A stretch of 39,555 nucleotides of DNA from Planctomycetota bacterium (GTDB lineage Bacteria; Planctomycetota; UBA1135; GCA-002686595), in contig VGZE01000015.1 in NCBI GenBank assembly GCA_016872755.1, positions 1 through 39,555 on the forward strand. Reading direction: 5' to 3'. Position 1 is the stretch's first letter, and each line of letters begins with the position of its first letter. The notes under the pieces are model-generated. The model was given only the letters and a program-made list of their open reading frames with translations, did not search any database and was not told where the DNA came from. The position numbers and the translations under genes were made by a program. This document shows, piece after piece, positions 24,539-35,341 of the stretch.

Positions 24539-25223
24539 TCGCAACGGTCGCGTGGTGGCCGTGCTCCCGGCGTACAACCTCGAGGCGTCGATCGCCGGAA
24601 TCGTCGAGCGCACCAAGCCGCACGTCGACCGCGTGATCGTCGTGACGGACGGTTCGAAGGACGACACGGCCGGCGCCGCGCGGCGCGCGGGCGCCGAGGT
24701 GCCCGAGCCGCGGGACCTGCGCGGCAAGGGACGCGCGCTCAAGCACGGCATCGAGGCCGCGGGGGCGACCGGCGCCGAGTTCGTCGTGCTGATGGACGCC
24801 GACGGCCAGCACCTGCCGGAAGAGATCCCCGTGCTGCTGGCGCCGCTCCTTGACGGGCGCGCCGACGCGGTGATCGGCTCGCGCATGCTGGGCACGCTGC
24901 GCACCTCCCGCCTCAACGTTTTCGGCAACGCCGTGCTCAAGGTGATCTCGTTCTGCGTGACCTGGCGCTGGATGACCGACACCGAGTCGGGTTACCGTGC
25001 CTTCCGCACACGCGAGCTGTGCTCGCTCCCGCTCGTGGCACCGGGCTACGAGATCGAGAGCGAGCTCTTGCTGCGCGCGTTGCACCGGCGTTTGCGCATC
25101 GTGGAAGTGCCGATCCACGTTCCGTTCGCGGTGCCAGGTGTGACCCCGTGGGACGGCATCAAGGTGGCATGGTTCAAAATTCGCTTCGCGCTACGTCTGC
25201 GGCTCGGCCTCGAGCCGGTCTGA
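24525..25223 (+). CDS. Glycosyltransferase family 2, polyprenyl-phosphate sugar transferase-like
   Basis: A 232-residue GT-A fold glycosyltransferase without membrane helices. The N-terminus VVAVLPAYNLEASIAGIVER is the usual nucleotide-binding beginning. The metal-binding DxD lies in LMDADGQHLPEEIP, and the acceptor region contains DTESGYRAFR, typical of enzymes resembling dolichol-phosphate mannose/glucose synthases. Such enzymes move a sugar from UDP- or GDP-sugar to a polyprenyl phosphate or a growing glycan. It overlaps the radical SAM gene by 14 bases and is itself overlapped by the dehydrogenase gene, implying coupled translation. The donor sugar may be the uronic acid made by the next gene product, but this is inference. 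Confidence 0.88.
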   Translation: MPVDDRNGRVVAVLPAYNLEASIAGIVERTKPHVDRVIVVTDGSKDDTAGAARRAGAEVPEPRDLRGKGRALKHGIEAAGATGAEFVVLMDADGQHLPEEIPVLLAPLLDGRADAVIGSRMLGTLRTSRLNVFGNAVLKVISFCVTWRWMTDTESGYRAFRTRELCSLPLVAPGYEIESELLLRALHRRLRIVEVPIHVPFAVPGVTPWDGIKVAWFKIRFALRLRLGLEPV

Positions 25224-26701
25224 GCCTCGAAAAAGCCGGTGCTCGCGCTGCTGCCGCCCGCAAGGGCGGGGCAAGCGTCGTCGTCGTGCTCGGGCTGGGC
25301 TTCGTCGGCACCGCCACGGCGGCCAATCTCGCGCGCTGCCGGAAGAAGGGCCGCGCGCTCTACTTCGTGATCGGGCTCGAGCGCGACGACGCGGCCGGCG
25401 CCGCCAAGGCGCGCGCGCTCGAGAAGGGGCGGCCGCCCGCCTTCGCGAACGACCCGTCGCTCGCCGAGGTCGTCCGCCGTGCGTCACTCGAGCAGGGCAA
25501 CCTCTGCGCCAGCCTCGACCCGCGCGTCATCGGGCTCGCCGACATCGTCGTCACCTGCATCAACCTCGACCTGGTGCGTGAGCCGGGCCAGACCGAAAAG
25601 CTCGACGTCCCGCTCGAAGGTTATGCGTCGGCCATGCGCACGATCGGAGCCCAGGCTCGCGCCGGGACGCTCGTGTGCGTCGAGAGCACGCTGCCCGTCG
25701 GCGCCTGTGATCGGGTGCTGTACCCGGCGCTGTGCGAGGGCGTGCGCGCCGCCGGGCGCGATCCGGAGAAGGAGCGGCCGCTCCTCGCCTACTGCTACGA
25801 GCGCGTGATGCCCGGTCCGGGCTACCTCGACTCGGTCAACCACTTCCACCGCACGTATGCGGGCATCGACGAGGCGAGCTCGGATGCCGCGCTCTCCTTC
25901 CTGTCGCAGATCGTCGACACGAAGAACTTCCCGCTGTTCCGCCACAAGAACACGCGGGCCGCCGAGATGGGCAAGCTGCTCGAGAACGCCTACCGCGCGA
26001 CGAACATCGCGTTCATCGACGAATGGTCGCGCCTCGCCGAGCAGGCGGGCGTCGACCTATTCGACATCGTGCGCTCGATCCGGGTTCGCAAGGGCACGCA
26101 CGACAACATGATGCTGCCCGGCCTCGGCGTCGGCGGCTACTGCCTGACGAAGGACGCGCTGCTCGCGGTGTGGGGCGCCGAGCGCTTGCTCGGGCTCGAT
26201 GCGCCGATGCCGTTCTCGCGCGCGGCGATCCTGATCAACGAGCGCATGCCGCTGCGCGTGCTCGACATGGCGCGCGAGCGCTTCGGCGAATCCCTGGCCG
26301 GCCGGCGCTGCGCGCTGATCGGCGTCACGTACCGCCCGGACGTGGCCGACACGCGCAGCTCGCCGTCGGAGACGCTGGCCCACGCGCTGATACGTGCGGG
26401 CGCCACGGTCGTAGCGTGGGATCCGCTGGTGAGCGAGTGGCCCGAGGCGCCGCACGTGAAGCTGTGCAAATCGGCCAAGGCCGCCCTCACCGGCGCGGAT
26501 CTCGTCGTGCTGTGCCTGCCCGACCGCAAGGCGGCCGAGAAGGTGCTCGCCGCGCTGCCGCGCGGACCTCGCGAGGGCGCACTGGTCGTCGACGCGTGGA
26601 ACATGATCGCCGATCGTGCCGCTTGCGAGCTCGACGAGCGCGGCATCGGCACGCGCGTGTACGGACGTGGCGACGTGTACGGTAGCGACGAGTCCGACTG
26701 A
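25169..26701 (+). CDS. Nucleotide-sugar dehydrogenase (UDP-glucose/GDP-mannose dehydrogenase family)
   Basis: A 510-residue enzyme that should oxidise a UDP- or GDP-sugar twice, at C6, to the uronic acid using NAD+. The Rossmann motif GLGFVG (42-47) begins the NAD domain. A central helical domain contains AEMGKLLENAYRATNIAF, closest in style to the UDP-N-acetylmannosamine dehydrogenase (WecC) branch. The catalytic cysteine is C325 in GVGGYCLTKD. The C-terminal domain has CALIGVTYRPDVADTRSSPS. The start is uncertain: ATG 25169 overlaps the GT2 gene by 55 bases and leaves the first beta strand whole; GTG 25286 would cut into it. The 35-residue leader is longer than usual, and an intermediate non-standard start is possible. 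It is followed 22 bases later by the epimerase. Confidence 0.85.
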   Translation: MVQNSLRATSAARPRAGLSLEKAGARAAAARKGGASVVVVLGLGFVGTATAANLARCRKKGRALYFVIGLERDDAAGAAKARALEKGRPPAFANDPSLAEVVRRASLEQGNLCASLDPRVIGLADIVVTCINLDLVREPGQTEKLDVPLEGYASAMRTIGAQARAGTLVCVESTLPVGACDRVLYPALCEGVRAAGRDPEKERPLLAYCYERVMPGPGYLDSVNHFHRTYAGIDEASSDAALSFLSQIVDTKNFPLFRHKNTRAAEMGKLLENAYRATNIAFIDEWSRLAEQAGVDLFDIVRSIRVRKGTHDNMMLPGLGVGGYCLTKDALLAVWGAERLLGLDAPMPFSRAAILINERMPLRVLDMARERFGESLAGRRCALIGVTYRPDVADTRSSPSETLAHALIRAGATVVAWDPLVSEWPEAPHVKLCKSAKAALTGADLVVLCLPDRKAAEKVLAALPRGPREGALVVDAWNMIADRAACELDERGIGTRVYGRGDVYGSDESD

Positions 26702-26723
26702 GGGCACGGCCGAGCGCATCTCC

Positions 26724-27698
26724 ATGGCCCGCCATCTCGTCACCGGCGCTTGCGGCTTGATCGGTTTCGCGCTCACGCGCGAACTCGCGGCGCGTGGCGC
26801 ACACGTGGTCGCGCTCGATCTCGGCGCGAAGTATGGGCTCGGCGAGCTCGACGTGCTCGCGCGCGAGCACGCCGGCCGTATCGAGCCGCTGCAGGCCGAC
26901 CTCGCTGACTCGTCCTGCCTCGCGCACCCCTCGCTGCGCGGTCCGTTCGACGCCGTGCACCACCTCGCCGCGGTGCTCGGTGTCGCGCACGTGAGCGCGC
27001 ACCCGTGGGAGTGCGCGCGCGTGAACATGCTGTCGACCGTGAACGCAACCGAACTCGCGCTGCGCGCGCGAGCGCGCGTGCTGGTTTTCGCCTCGAGCAG
27101 CGAGTGCTACGCGGCGGGCGTGGACGCGGGCCGCCTGCCCATCCCGACGCCCGAGGACGTGGAGCTCTCGATCTCCGACATCGAGGCGCCGCGTTGGTCG
27201 TACGCGGCGAGCAAGATCGCCGGCGAAGCGGCCGTCTTCGGCGCGGCGCGCGAGAATCCGTCGCTGCGGCCGGTGGTCGTGCGCTTCCACAACGTCTACG
27301 GCCCGCGCATGCCGCGCACGCACGTCGTGCCCGAGCTCTTCGCGCGCTGCGCGGCGAAGGAGGACCCGTTCGTCGTGTACGGCGCCGAGCAGACGCGCTC
27401 GTTCCTGTACGTCGACGACGCGGCTCGCGCGCTGGCGCTGGTCGGCGACCCGGATGCCGCGCATCGCGGAGTGTTCAACGTCGGTTCCGGCACCGAGACT
27501 TCGATCGAGGCGCTGCTGGAGGCGTGTTTCGAGACGAGCGGGTACCGGCCGCGCGTGATCGAACGCAGGCCCGCGCCGCCGGGCTCGGTCGCGCGGCGCG
27601 TGCCGGACGTGACGAAGCTCGCGCGACTCGGCTTCCAGGCGCGGATCGAGCTCGGCGACGGCCTGCGGCGGTGTTGGCGCGAACGCTCCGGTCGCTGA
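26724..27698 (+). CDS. NAD-dependent nucleotide-sugar epimerase/dehydratase (extended SDR)
   Basis: A 324-residue extended short-chain dehydrogenase. The NAD motif GACGLIG sits at residues 8-14. The catalytic set is visible as the Ser of FASSSECY and the Tyr-Lys pair of YAASK. VVRFHNVYGPRMPRTHVVP, RSFLYVDDAARAL and a late FNVGSGTE are typical of GalE/RfbB/WbpP-like enzymes. The product epimerises or dehydrates a nucleotide sugar; the substrate cannot be named from sequence alone, though its place directly after the dehydrogenase suggests action on a UDP-hexuronic acid. The ATG at 26724 gives the family N-terminus. It is the last gene of the four-gene cassette and is convergent with the next block, 30 bases away. 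Confidence 0.88.
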   Translation: MARHLVTGACGLIGFALTRELAARGAHVVALDLGAKYGLGELDVLAREHAGRIEPLQADLADSSCLAHPSLRGPFDAVHHLAAVLGVAHVSAHPWECARVNMLSTVNATELALRARARVLVFASSSECYAAGVDAGRLPIPTPEDVELSISDIEAPRWSYAASKIAGEAAVFGAARENPSLRPVVVRFHNVYGPRMPRTHVVPELFARCAAKEDPFVVYGAEQTRSFLYVDDAARALALVGDPDAAHRGVFNVGSGTETSIEALLEACFETSGYRPRVIERRPAPPGSVARRVPDVTKLARLGFQARIELGDGLRRCWRERSGR

Positions 27699-27728
27699 AG
27701 TCTCGAGAGTGACCTCGGTTCCCTGCGC

Positions 27729-30311
27729 TCAGTGTCCGGAAACGGGCAATTCGAGCGCGTCGCTTGCAGAGAACGTCGCTGTCCCGCCGCAGCCGCCCGC
27801 ATCGAACCAGGCGAATTGTGCGTGGAAGACGGACCCACCGAGACCGGATGGGATTCCGAGCGACCGCTCCGAGTACCCAAGGCTGTTCGACAGGGCCGGC
27901 AAGACCATGAAAGGCTGTGCGAGGTCGATGTAGAGTTGGACGCCGAGGCTCGGGATCGATCCGGGCACGGGGCCCGCGGCGACCGCCAACGCTCCCGGGC
28001 TCAGCGGCGGGGCGCCAGTGCATGCGATCTTGAACGTGCTGCTCCCGGCAAGGGGTATGTCCAGGGCTGTCGCACGAACCGGACCCAAGCAAGCGGGTGA
28101 GTAGGTGCCCAAGGCGGTCACGCCTGTGGGCTGCATCTCGACTCTTGCCAGCACGCCTTCGGCCCATCCGCCGAACACGGCCCCACCAAAGACTGGGTCG
28201 AAGGACCCGGGCGTCACAGGGAAGGAGTCGTCGACGACGTTGGCAAGCACGATCGCGCGTCCATTCGGATTGACCGCAACACGAAAGCCTATCTCATCGC
28301 CGTTTGGACCGCCAAGCGCGGTCCCGTACAGCAGGCCGGATAGGTCAGGTCGGAACCTGAGGAGCATGGCATCGTCGAAGAACGTACCAACGATCGGGTC
28401 GAATGCGCCCGGAGTAGCGGGGAACGGATCCGACGAGAACTGTCCAACTACAGTGACGACGCCAGAATCATCGACGTCGAGGCCCTGCAGGCTGCTTTCG
28501 ATTCCCGGCCCACTGCCAGCAAACGTGGAATAAACTATGTCATTTCCACTGAATTGCAGCGCTGTCAGGAATCCGTGGAAGCTGGAAGTTCCAGCACCAA
28601 TCGAGGTGTCCCAAGCTCCAGCAGTCACAGGGAAGTTCGAAGCACTCGTCACGCCGGCCACGTAGACAAGGTCTCCACGCGCAACTACCGCCAAAACCCC
28701 GACCTGCCCATTTCCATCCAAGTATGTCGAAAACTCGAGTGACGATAACCCACTCGACAGGCGGCTGACGAAACCACTCGGAGTTGCCCCTCCGGTATGG
28801 CTGTACGTCGTGTCGAATGCCCCGGCTGTCGTGGGGAAACCACCAAAATTGAACACACCAACGCATACAACGGAATCATCCGCAGCTATGTCGAGATCAT
28901 ACAAGTACTCTGACCCTAGGCCGCCAAGGTAGGTTGACATAAGAACGCTTGACGCATCGGGCGCAATCCGCGCTACGAATGCATCGTAAGTTCCGCCGGC
29001 ATTGGTCGATTGGAAGCCGCCGCTGAGGGAAGGCAGGCTCGACGAGCTGCTGACTCCGCCAAGACAGATCTCCCCGCTTGGCCACAACCCGAGTCCCTCA
29101 GCTCGCTCGTATCCAGAGCCGCCGTAATAGCTCGCTGTCACGATAGAGGTACCGTCAAAACGCAACTCAGCTACGAACGCATCGGTACCGCTGACGACCT
29201 TGTCGAAGGCTGCTGGAGTCACCGGGAAGTCGGGCGAAGCTGTTTCTCCGGTGAGGACGATGTTTCCGTTCGGTCTCAATTCTAGTTTGTAGGCTTCGTC
29301 GATGGCAGAACCGCCAAAGTACGTGGCAAACTCGAGCGTCGAACCGTCTGACGATACACGCATGACGAATCCATCGCGTTGAGCTGGGTCGAGAGGTTGG
29401 ACGACTCCCGGAGTCGTAGGGAAATCCCCCGAATAGGTCGTCCCGACGACTACCGAGGATCCAGTCGAATTCAGGGCTAGGTCGCGGGATACGTCGAGCG
29501 AGAATCCACCGATGTAGCCCGCCCACTCGAGCCCGGGATCGATCAGCAGCGAGCGCGTGTCGTCACGCAGCGGTACTTCGATCGTGAATTCCGCAGCGCC
29601 CACCAGCGCGTACCTCGCCGCAACTGGGATCGGCAGACCGCAGGTCTCCTCCTCCCAGGCGAGGGGAGGGGAACTGACCAGGGTCGCGTCGCCGGCCTCG
29701 ATGAGCAACTCGCCGGCACTTCCGATCCGGAGCCGATCCGCGCCAGTGACGCGCATCCTGATCGGGGCGGATCCGGTCTGAGGGCGGCACTCGACGGAAT
29801 ACGAGTATCCGACCGGAGCATCCGACTCGCTCAACACCAAGGTCACGCCGTCGAGCACGTCGTTCCAGGCGACGGCGGAAAAGCAAGGCACGCCGACGAC
29901 GTCCTTGCCTCGACTGCCTGAGAAAAGGTAGTTCCGCTCCGTTTCCGGGACCAACGTTCGTCCCTCGGGGCGGCCGTCACTCTCGGTGACCACATCAAAC
30001 CGCAGAGAAAGGAGCGCTTGGCTTGCGCTGGAGTCTCTCGGTGCGGGGCCGATGACCTCGAATCCCCGATTCGAACAGCGTACGAGCCCTTGGCGGCCAA
30101 TGGCTAGGAACTCGATGGACGCATCCCACTGGCCCAGGTTCGGGACGAACGAAGTCTGCCCCCGAGCTCGGCTCCTGATCTGCGGTCCGGCCTCGGAGCG
30201 TTCTACTTTGCAAGTTGCTTGCCAGCTCGACGATAGTGTCGCCTCGGGACTCGGAGTAACGGCAAGCGCGACGACGTTCAACAGGAGTTGGTTCACGAGA
30301 ATCAGGTCCAT
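27729..30311 (-). CDS. Large exported SBBP-repeat beta-propeller protein
   Basis: An 860-residue protein. A hydrophobic N-terminus (LILVNQLLLNVVALAV) may be a signal peptide. Residues about 55-270 resemble the domain that precedes SBBP propellers (FVPNLGQWDASIEFLA, then a RNYLFSG segment). From about 270 to 720 there are at least eight SBBP-type repeats of 55-60 residues, each with a pattern like DAFVARIAPDASSVLMSTYL followed by GxxEY and a DFPVTPAAFD-type end. The final 110 residues form a beta-rich tail with TFKIACTGAPPLSPG and GVQLYIDLAQPF, similar to tails of other exported proteins of this lineage. Probable surface or extracellular binding protein; ligand unknown. GC content is visibly below that of its neighbours. 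It lies 12 bases downstream of the FG-GAP gene and is probably co-transcribed with it. Confidence 0.82.
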   Translation of the reverse strand: MDLILVNQLLLNVVALAVTPSPEATLSSSWQATCKVERSEAGPQIRSRARGQTSFVPNLGQWDASIEFLAIGRQGLVRCSNRGFEVIGPAPRDSSASQALLSLRFDVVTESDGRPEGRTLVPETERNYLFSGSRGKDVVGVPCFSAVAWNDVLDGVTLVLSESDAPVGYSYSVECRPQTGSAPIRMRVTGADRLRIGSAGELLIEAGDATLVSSPPLAWEEETCGLPIPVAARYALVGAAEFTIEVPLRDDTRSLLIDPGLEWAGYIGGFSLDVSRDLALNSTGSSVVVGTTYSGDFPTTPGVVQPLDPAQRDGFVMRVSSDGSTLEFATYFGGSAIDEAYKLELRPNGNIVLTGETASPDFPVTPAAFDKVVSGTDAFVAELRFDGTSIVTASYYGGSGYERAEGLGLWPSGEICLGGVSSSSSLPSLSGGFQSTNAGGTYDAFVARIAPDASSVLMSTYLGGLGSEYLYDLDIAADDSVVCVGVFNFGGFPTTAGAFDTTYSHTGGATPSGFVSRLSSGLSSLEFSTYLDGNGQVGVLAVVARGDLVYVAGVTSASNFPVTAGAWDTSIGAGTSSFHGFLTALQFSGNDIVYSTFAGSGPGIESSLQGLDVDDSGVVTVVGQFSSDPFPATPGAFDPIVGTFFDDAMLLRFRPDLSGLLYGTALGGPNGDEIGFRVAVNPNGRAIVLANVVDDSFPVTPGSFDPVFGGAVFGGWAEGVLARVEMQPTGVTALGTYSPACLGPVRATALDIPLAGSSTFKIACTGAPPLSPGALAVAAGPVPGSIPSLGVQLYIDLAQPFMVLPALSNSLGYSERSLGIPSGLGGSVFHAQFAWFDAGGCGGTATFSASDALELPVSGH

Positions 30312-30323
30312 GCTTGCTCCTGG

Positions 30324-32217
30324 TTACGGGCCTGGCTTGAAGAACTCCACGCCGCCCTGCCCGATTTCGTCCCGCGGGTCGTCCGTGGTGCAGAAGAGAG
30401 GATCAGTCGGCACATAGAACGGATCTCCGGCGCACAAGCCGATCGCCAGGGATGTCATCAGCAATTCTGTGTAGTCGCCCGCAATGCCTTCCATGGGTGG
30501 AAGCCAGCAGACGGAGAATCCCAGGTGGCCCCGAACTTGAACTCCTCGAATGTCGGCGAGGTTTACGTGGGTCGGGTGCGCCCCCGAGAAGACGCGGACT
30601 CGACCGACTCGGCCTCCTCTCAAGAAGAGACCGACCATGCCCAACGTCTGGAGGCAACAGTCGGGCGGGATGTTCGACACTCCGTAGTTCCTGGAGCCAA
30701 TCGCCAGTTCAGCCTGTCCGTCCCCATCCATGTTCCCTCCACCGGCCAGAGACCATCCCGCGTTTTCGCCGGGATACTCACCGAGGAACTCAGCTACGAC
30801 TGACTGCGGCGGCACGTTCTCCAGCCAGACTCCGGAGTAGAGGTAGGCCGCGCCAGCATCGGTCAGCGGTCGCGGCTCCTCGGGAACGTCGTGCAATGGG
30901 GCCCCGACGAGCAGGTCATGGAAGCCGTCTCCATCCGCGTCTCCTCCTGGACTTCCAGGCACTGCGCTCAGGCCGCTGACCGCGTAGCCGAACCAGTCGC
31001 CGACGGCTGCGCCTCCGATCATGCTCACCAGACTGAGCTCGTTCGCGGCGCTGCCAGGTGCGAACACGAACACTCGCCCGCGGCCATTCGAGAATCCAGG
31101 TCCTTGGCCAGACAAGAACTCAAACGAGTTCGACGTGCAGTTGTGCCACGATTCGATGGCGCCGACGGCGATCGTGTTGCGTCCAGCCTGGTCGGGGTTG
31201 CCAATCGCGCAGACGGATGTACCAAACCTCGCGCCTTCCGAGGGGCCGGGGGCATAGAACGCCGCGCCGTCCAAACGAACGAAACTTCCAGCCTCCAAGG
31301 GCTGAGTCAGGTTCATTTCCAGCGTTGTACCGAGCAAGAAGCTCGACGACGCGAACTTCGCGCGAAGGGCAGCTCCATCAATGATGTAGGCAGAACCTGC
31401 TGTAGTTGGTGTGTGGGGAAAAGCACTACCAGAGCGGGGGCCTCCAGGTGCCCCTATCAGCAAGTCAACTGTTGAATTACCGATTACGTTCCCGGCACTA
31501 GAGATTGAAAAGCCGAACCAATCGTCATCACCCATCGACCGTATTGCGATCACGCGCGCACCAGGTACGCCTGTCAATGGATCATGCAAATTGACGAGAT
31601 CAAGCGAACCACTTGCTGCGATAACGTACACGATCCCCGAATTGGCGTCTTCGTCACCATTGTGATCCGCCATCGGAGCCGAGATGGCTAGTTCATTCGT
31701 GAGTGTATTCCCATCAATAATCTCCGAGGAACGATACCCTCCACCCGAGGCGCTCTCCCCGACCGACCGCACTCGTGTCCCCCAAGTGGACGATCGGCGA
31801 AGCCTCGAGAAAGTTGCATGGGGGCGTGCATGGAACGCCGCCAGTCCCGAGCACGATCCAGGTCTTGTCCTTGCGCTGATCGGAGGCTGGGAACGCGCAA
31901 GCGCCACCTTGGAAGTCATCGAACGGTTTCTGCTGCCCACCAACCACGATGTCGTAGTATCCGTCCCCGTTGAAGTCGCCCCACCCGGCACAGCTAGCTC
32001 CAAGGTGGTCAAGGTTCGTCGAAGTACCGGCTCCTGGGAGGCTAGGCTGCTCGCGCAGCCAAAGCGGTAGCTCGCAGAACCACTTGGGAAGGTCTGGGTC
32101 CGGCGGGCACTGAGCCACGGCCGGAACCGCGAGCCCACCGGAGAGGACCAGCGCCAGGATCGACGAGGATCGACGAGGATCGACGAGGATCGAACGGAGA
32201 CGTCTTGCCTTCGACAT
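30324..32217 (-). pseudogene. Exported FG-GAP/integrin-alpha-like repeat protein, frameshifted
   Basis: The start is the ATG ending at 32217 (MSKARRLRS). The frame runs to a stop at 31714, while the rest of the protein continues to 30324 in another frame. The two parts join cleanly if one T is removed within the TATT at about 31716-31720: the product then reads RVSFLGDY-DGNTLTNELAIS, an ordinary FG-GAP unit. About 630 residues would result. Other FG-GAP units include WGDFNGDGYYDIVVGG, AGNVIGNSTVDLLIGAPGG, GGDADGDGFHDLLVGAP and GGGNMDGDGQAELAIGS, whose Asp/Asn-Gly loops bind calcium. A signal peptide ending near VPAVAQ is split by a 10-bp tandem repeat. Alternatives are a sequencing error or programmed frameshifting; TATTG is not a classical slippery site. 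Confidence 0.75.
32156..32193 (-). repeat. 10-bp tandem repeat inside signal-peptide codons
   Basis: The 10-bp unit CGACGAGGAT occurs three times in a row at 32161-32190, with partial copies on both sides. Because 10 is not a multiple of 3, a gain or loss of one or two units would shift the reading frame, while three units add exactly ten codons. Without those ten codons the leader reads MSKARRLRSILALVLSGG, a regular signal peptide. Confidence 0.8.
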
Positions 32218-32396
32218 TGGTTCTACCCTGCCCTCAGTGACCACACGATGGAATCGAGGAGGCCGCCCAACACCGAGAGGAAGCCGCCCCCACCGAGTCT
32301 AGCTGACTACTGGTAGACCGCAACGGAAGGAAGACCTCTACCCCTCAGGGCTTCCGGAGCATCCCGTCCGGATAGCCCCGGCGATACGTTACAGAG

Positions 32397-34133
<1,737 letters not shown>

Positions 34134-34181
34134 GCCAGACTCAGCGGCGAGCCGCAGCGTCGGCATGGATGGAATCTCGCC

Positions 34182-34530
34182 CTGCCCGAACTCGGATCTC
34201 TCGCGCTCCCCGGATCCGTGGTCTCGCTCGTGTTCGCCGGCGCGTGCGCCTCTGCGCCACACGCCGACCAACGCCGGTGGAACGTCGCTCGCGGGCACGT
34301 TCGGCGAGCTCGCCCCGGCGGGTCACGCCCAGGCGTGGTTCACGCCGCCTCCCTAGCTGCTCCCGTTCCTCGCCGGCACGCGCGTCGAGTGGTCGGGTGT
34401 CGTGTTCACGTCGACGGGCCGCGTCGCGTTGCCGCTCGCGGGCTTCGACGTGCGGCCTTGGATCTCGATGGGCCTGCGCCGCCTGCGCCCGCCTGCTCGA
34501 GCATCGGGAGCGGGCGCCGCGGGGCGGCGG
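34182..34530 (+). pseudogene. Remnant of an exported protein gene: 5' end of a propeller-lipoprotein paralogue joined to a 3' tail
   Basis: The first 24 codons (from CTG 34182) match the signal peptide of the Asp-box protein at 36090: LPELGSLALPGSVVSLVFAG against MPKLESLALPGFLLSLLFAG, with the same GACAS lipobox end. Beyond about 34255 the match stops. In a different frame, 34282-34480 encodes a sequence in the style of the C-terminal beta tails of exported planctomycete proteins (GTFGELAPAGHAQAWFTPPP, then FLAGTRVEWSGVVFTSTGRV), broken by a TAG at 34354-34356. I read this as a gene that lost its middle and its start codon. The N-terminal match is firm; the tail assignment is weaker. Confidence 0.55.
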
Positions 34531-34532
34531 AT

Positions 34533-35327
34533 TCAGGCGTGGGAGAGCTCGAGCGTGACCGCGTCCCACAGGCGAACGCGGGCCGCGAGCGAGCGCACCG
34601 CGGCAGCGAGGGAGCGCGAGCGGGTCGCGGCGTCGACCAGGCAGTGCGAGCGGAACAGCTGCGTCGCCATCGGGCCGTGCTCGTCGCCATCGATCTTCAC
34701 GTGTCGGTCGAGGTACCACAGCAGCGTGCGCACACGCGCCGCCTGGGCGGGATCGCGCGAAAGTCCCTCGATCAGCGGCCGGAACGTGGCCGGGATGATC
34801 TCCTCGCGGCCGAGCGTGAAGGCCGCGATGCGCTCGGGCAGGCTCGCCTCGCAGATCTCGAGCGTCGTGCGGGTGAAGTCGCGCGAGGCCGCGGGAGCGT
34901 TCGATTCGAGCAGCGCCGAGCGCCACGGGCAGCCGCGCATCAGCTCGTGGAGGAAGCCCTGGATCGCGCCGGTGTCCGCACCACATTCGCGCATCGCGTC
35001 GAGGTAGATCGCGTAGTGGCTCGCGTGGCGGCCGTCGGGCCCCAGGTCGGTTTCTTCGCCGACCGTGATCTCGTTGACCAGTCGCGCGCCCGCCACGTCG
35101 TGACCCGGCCGCCACGGCCAGCTCGCGGGCGCGAGCTCGCGCTGGATCGACTTGAGGAGCGACATGAAGTCCCACACGCACCAGACGTGGTGCTCCATGA
35201 ACGTGCGCACGTGTTCGACGCGGCGGAAGGAGGCGTGCAGCGGGTGGGTGGCGAGGCGCTGCGAGAGCTCGGCCACGAGTGCGCCCTGGGAGGAAAGATC
35301 AGCCGCCGTAGCTTCGAGCGTCGTCAT
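34533..35327 (-). CDS. DUF3050 domain-containing protein (heme-oxygenase-like fold)
   Basis: A 264-residue, mostly helical, soluble protein that looks intact. It matches DUF3050: LATHPLHASFRRVEHVRTFM, then EHHVWCVWDFMSLLKSIQRE, PWRPGHD, RLVNEITVGEETDLGPDGRH, ASHYAIYLDAMRECGADTG and a late ERIAAFTLGREEIIPATFRP. The His- and Glu-rich helices (MEHHVW, EITVGEETD, GREEIIP) would line a di-metal or heme-oxygenase-like cavity, so an oxidase or oxygenase role is plausible but unproven. The start is the ATG ending at 35327. The gene sits between two copies of a ~234-bp direct repeat and among gene fragments, so it was probably inserted or retained during a local rearrangement. Confidence 0.85.
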   Translation of the reverse strand: MTTLEATAADLSSQGALVAELSQRLATHPLHASFRRVEHVRTFMEHHVWCVWDFMSLLKSIQRELAPASWPWRPGHDVAGARLVNEITVGEETDLGPDGRHASHYAIYLDAMRECGADTGAIQGFLHELMRGCPWRSALLESNAPAASRDFTRTTLEICEASLPERIAAFTLGREEIIPATFRPLIEGLSRDPAQAARVRTLLWYLDRHVKIDGDEHGPMATQLFRSHCLVDAATRSRSLAAAVRSLAARVRLWDAVTLELSHA

Positions 35328-35341
35328 GGGGGTCGCGGAGA

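Noticed and set aside
22976-24982. 668-codon minus-strand frame across the radical SAM and GT2 genes
   Set aside because: Spans two unrelated real genes on the other strand and shows no protein motif.
32156-32193. Short regular repeats considered as a CRISPR remnant
   Set aside because: Units are 10 bp, directly adjacent and without spacers, and they lie inside a coding sequence.
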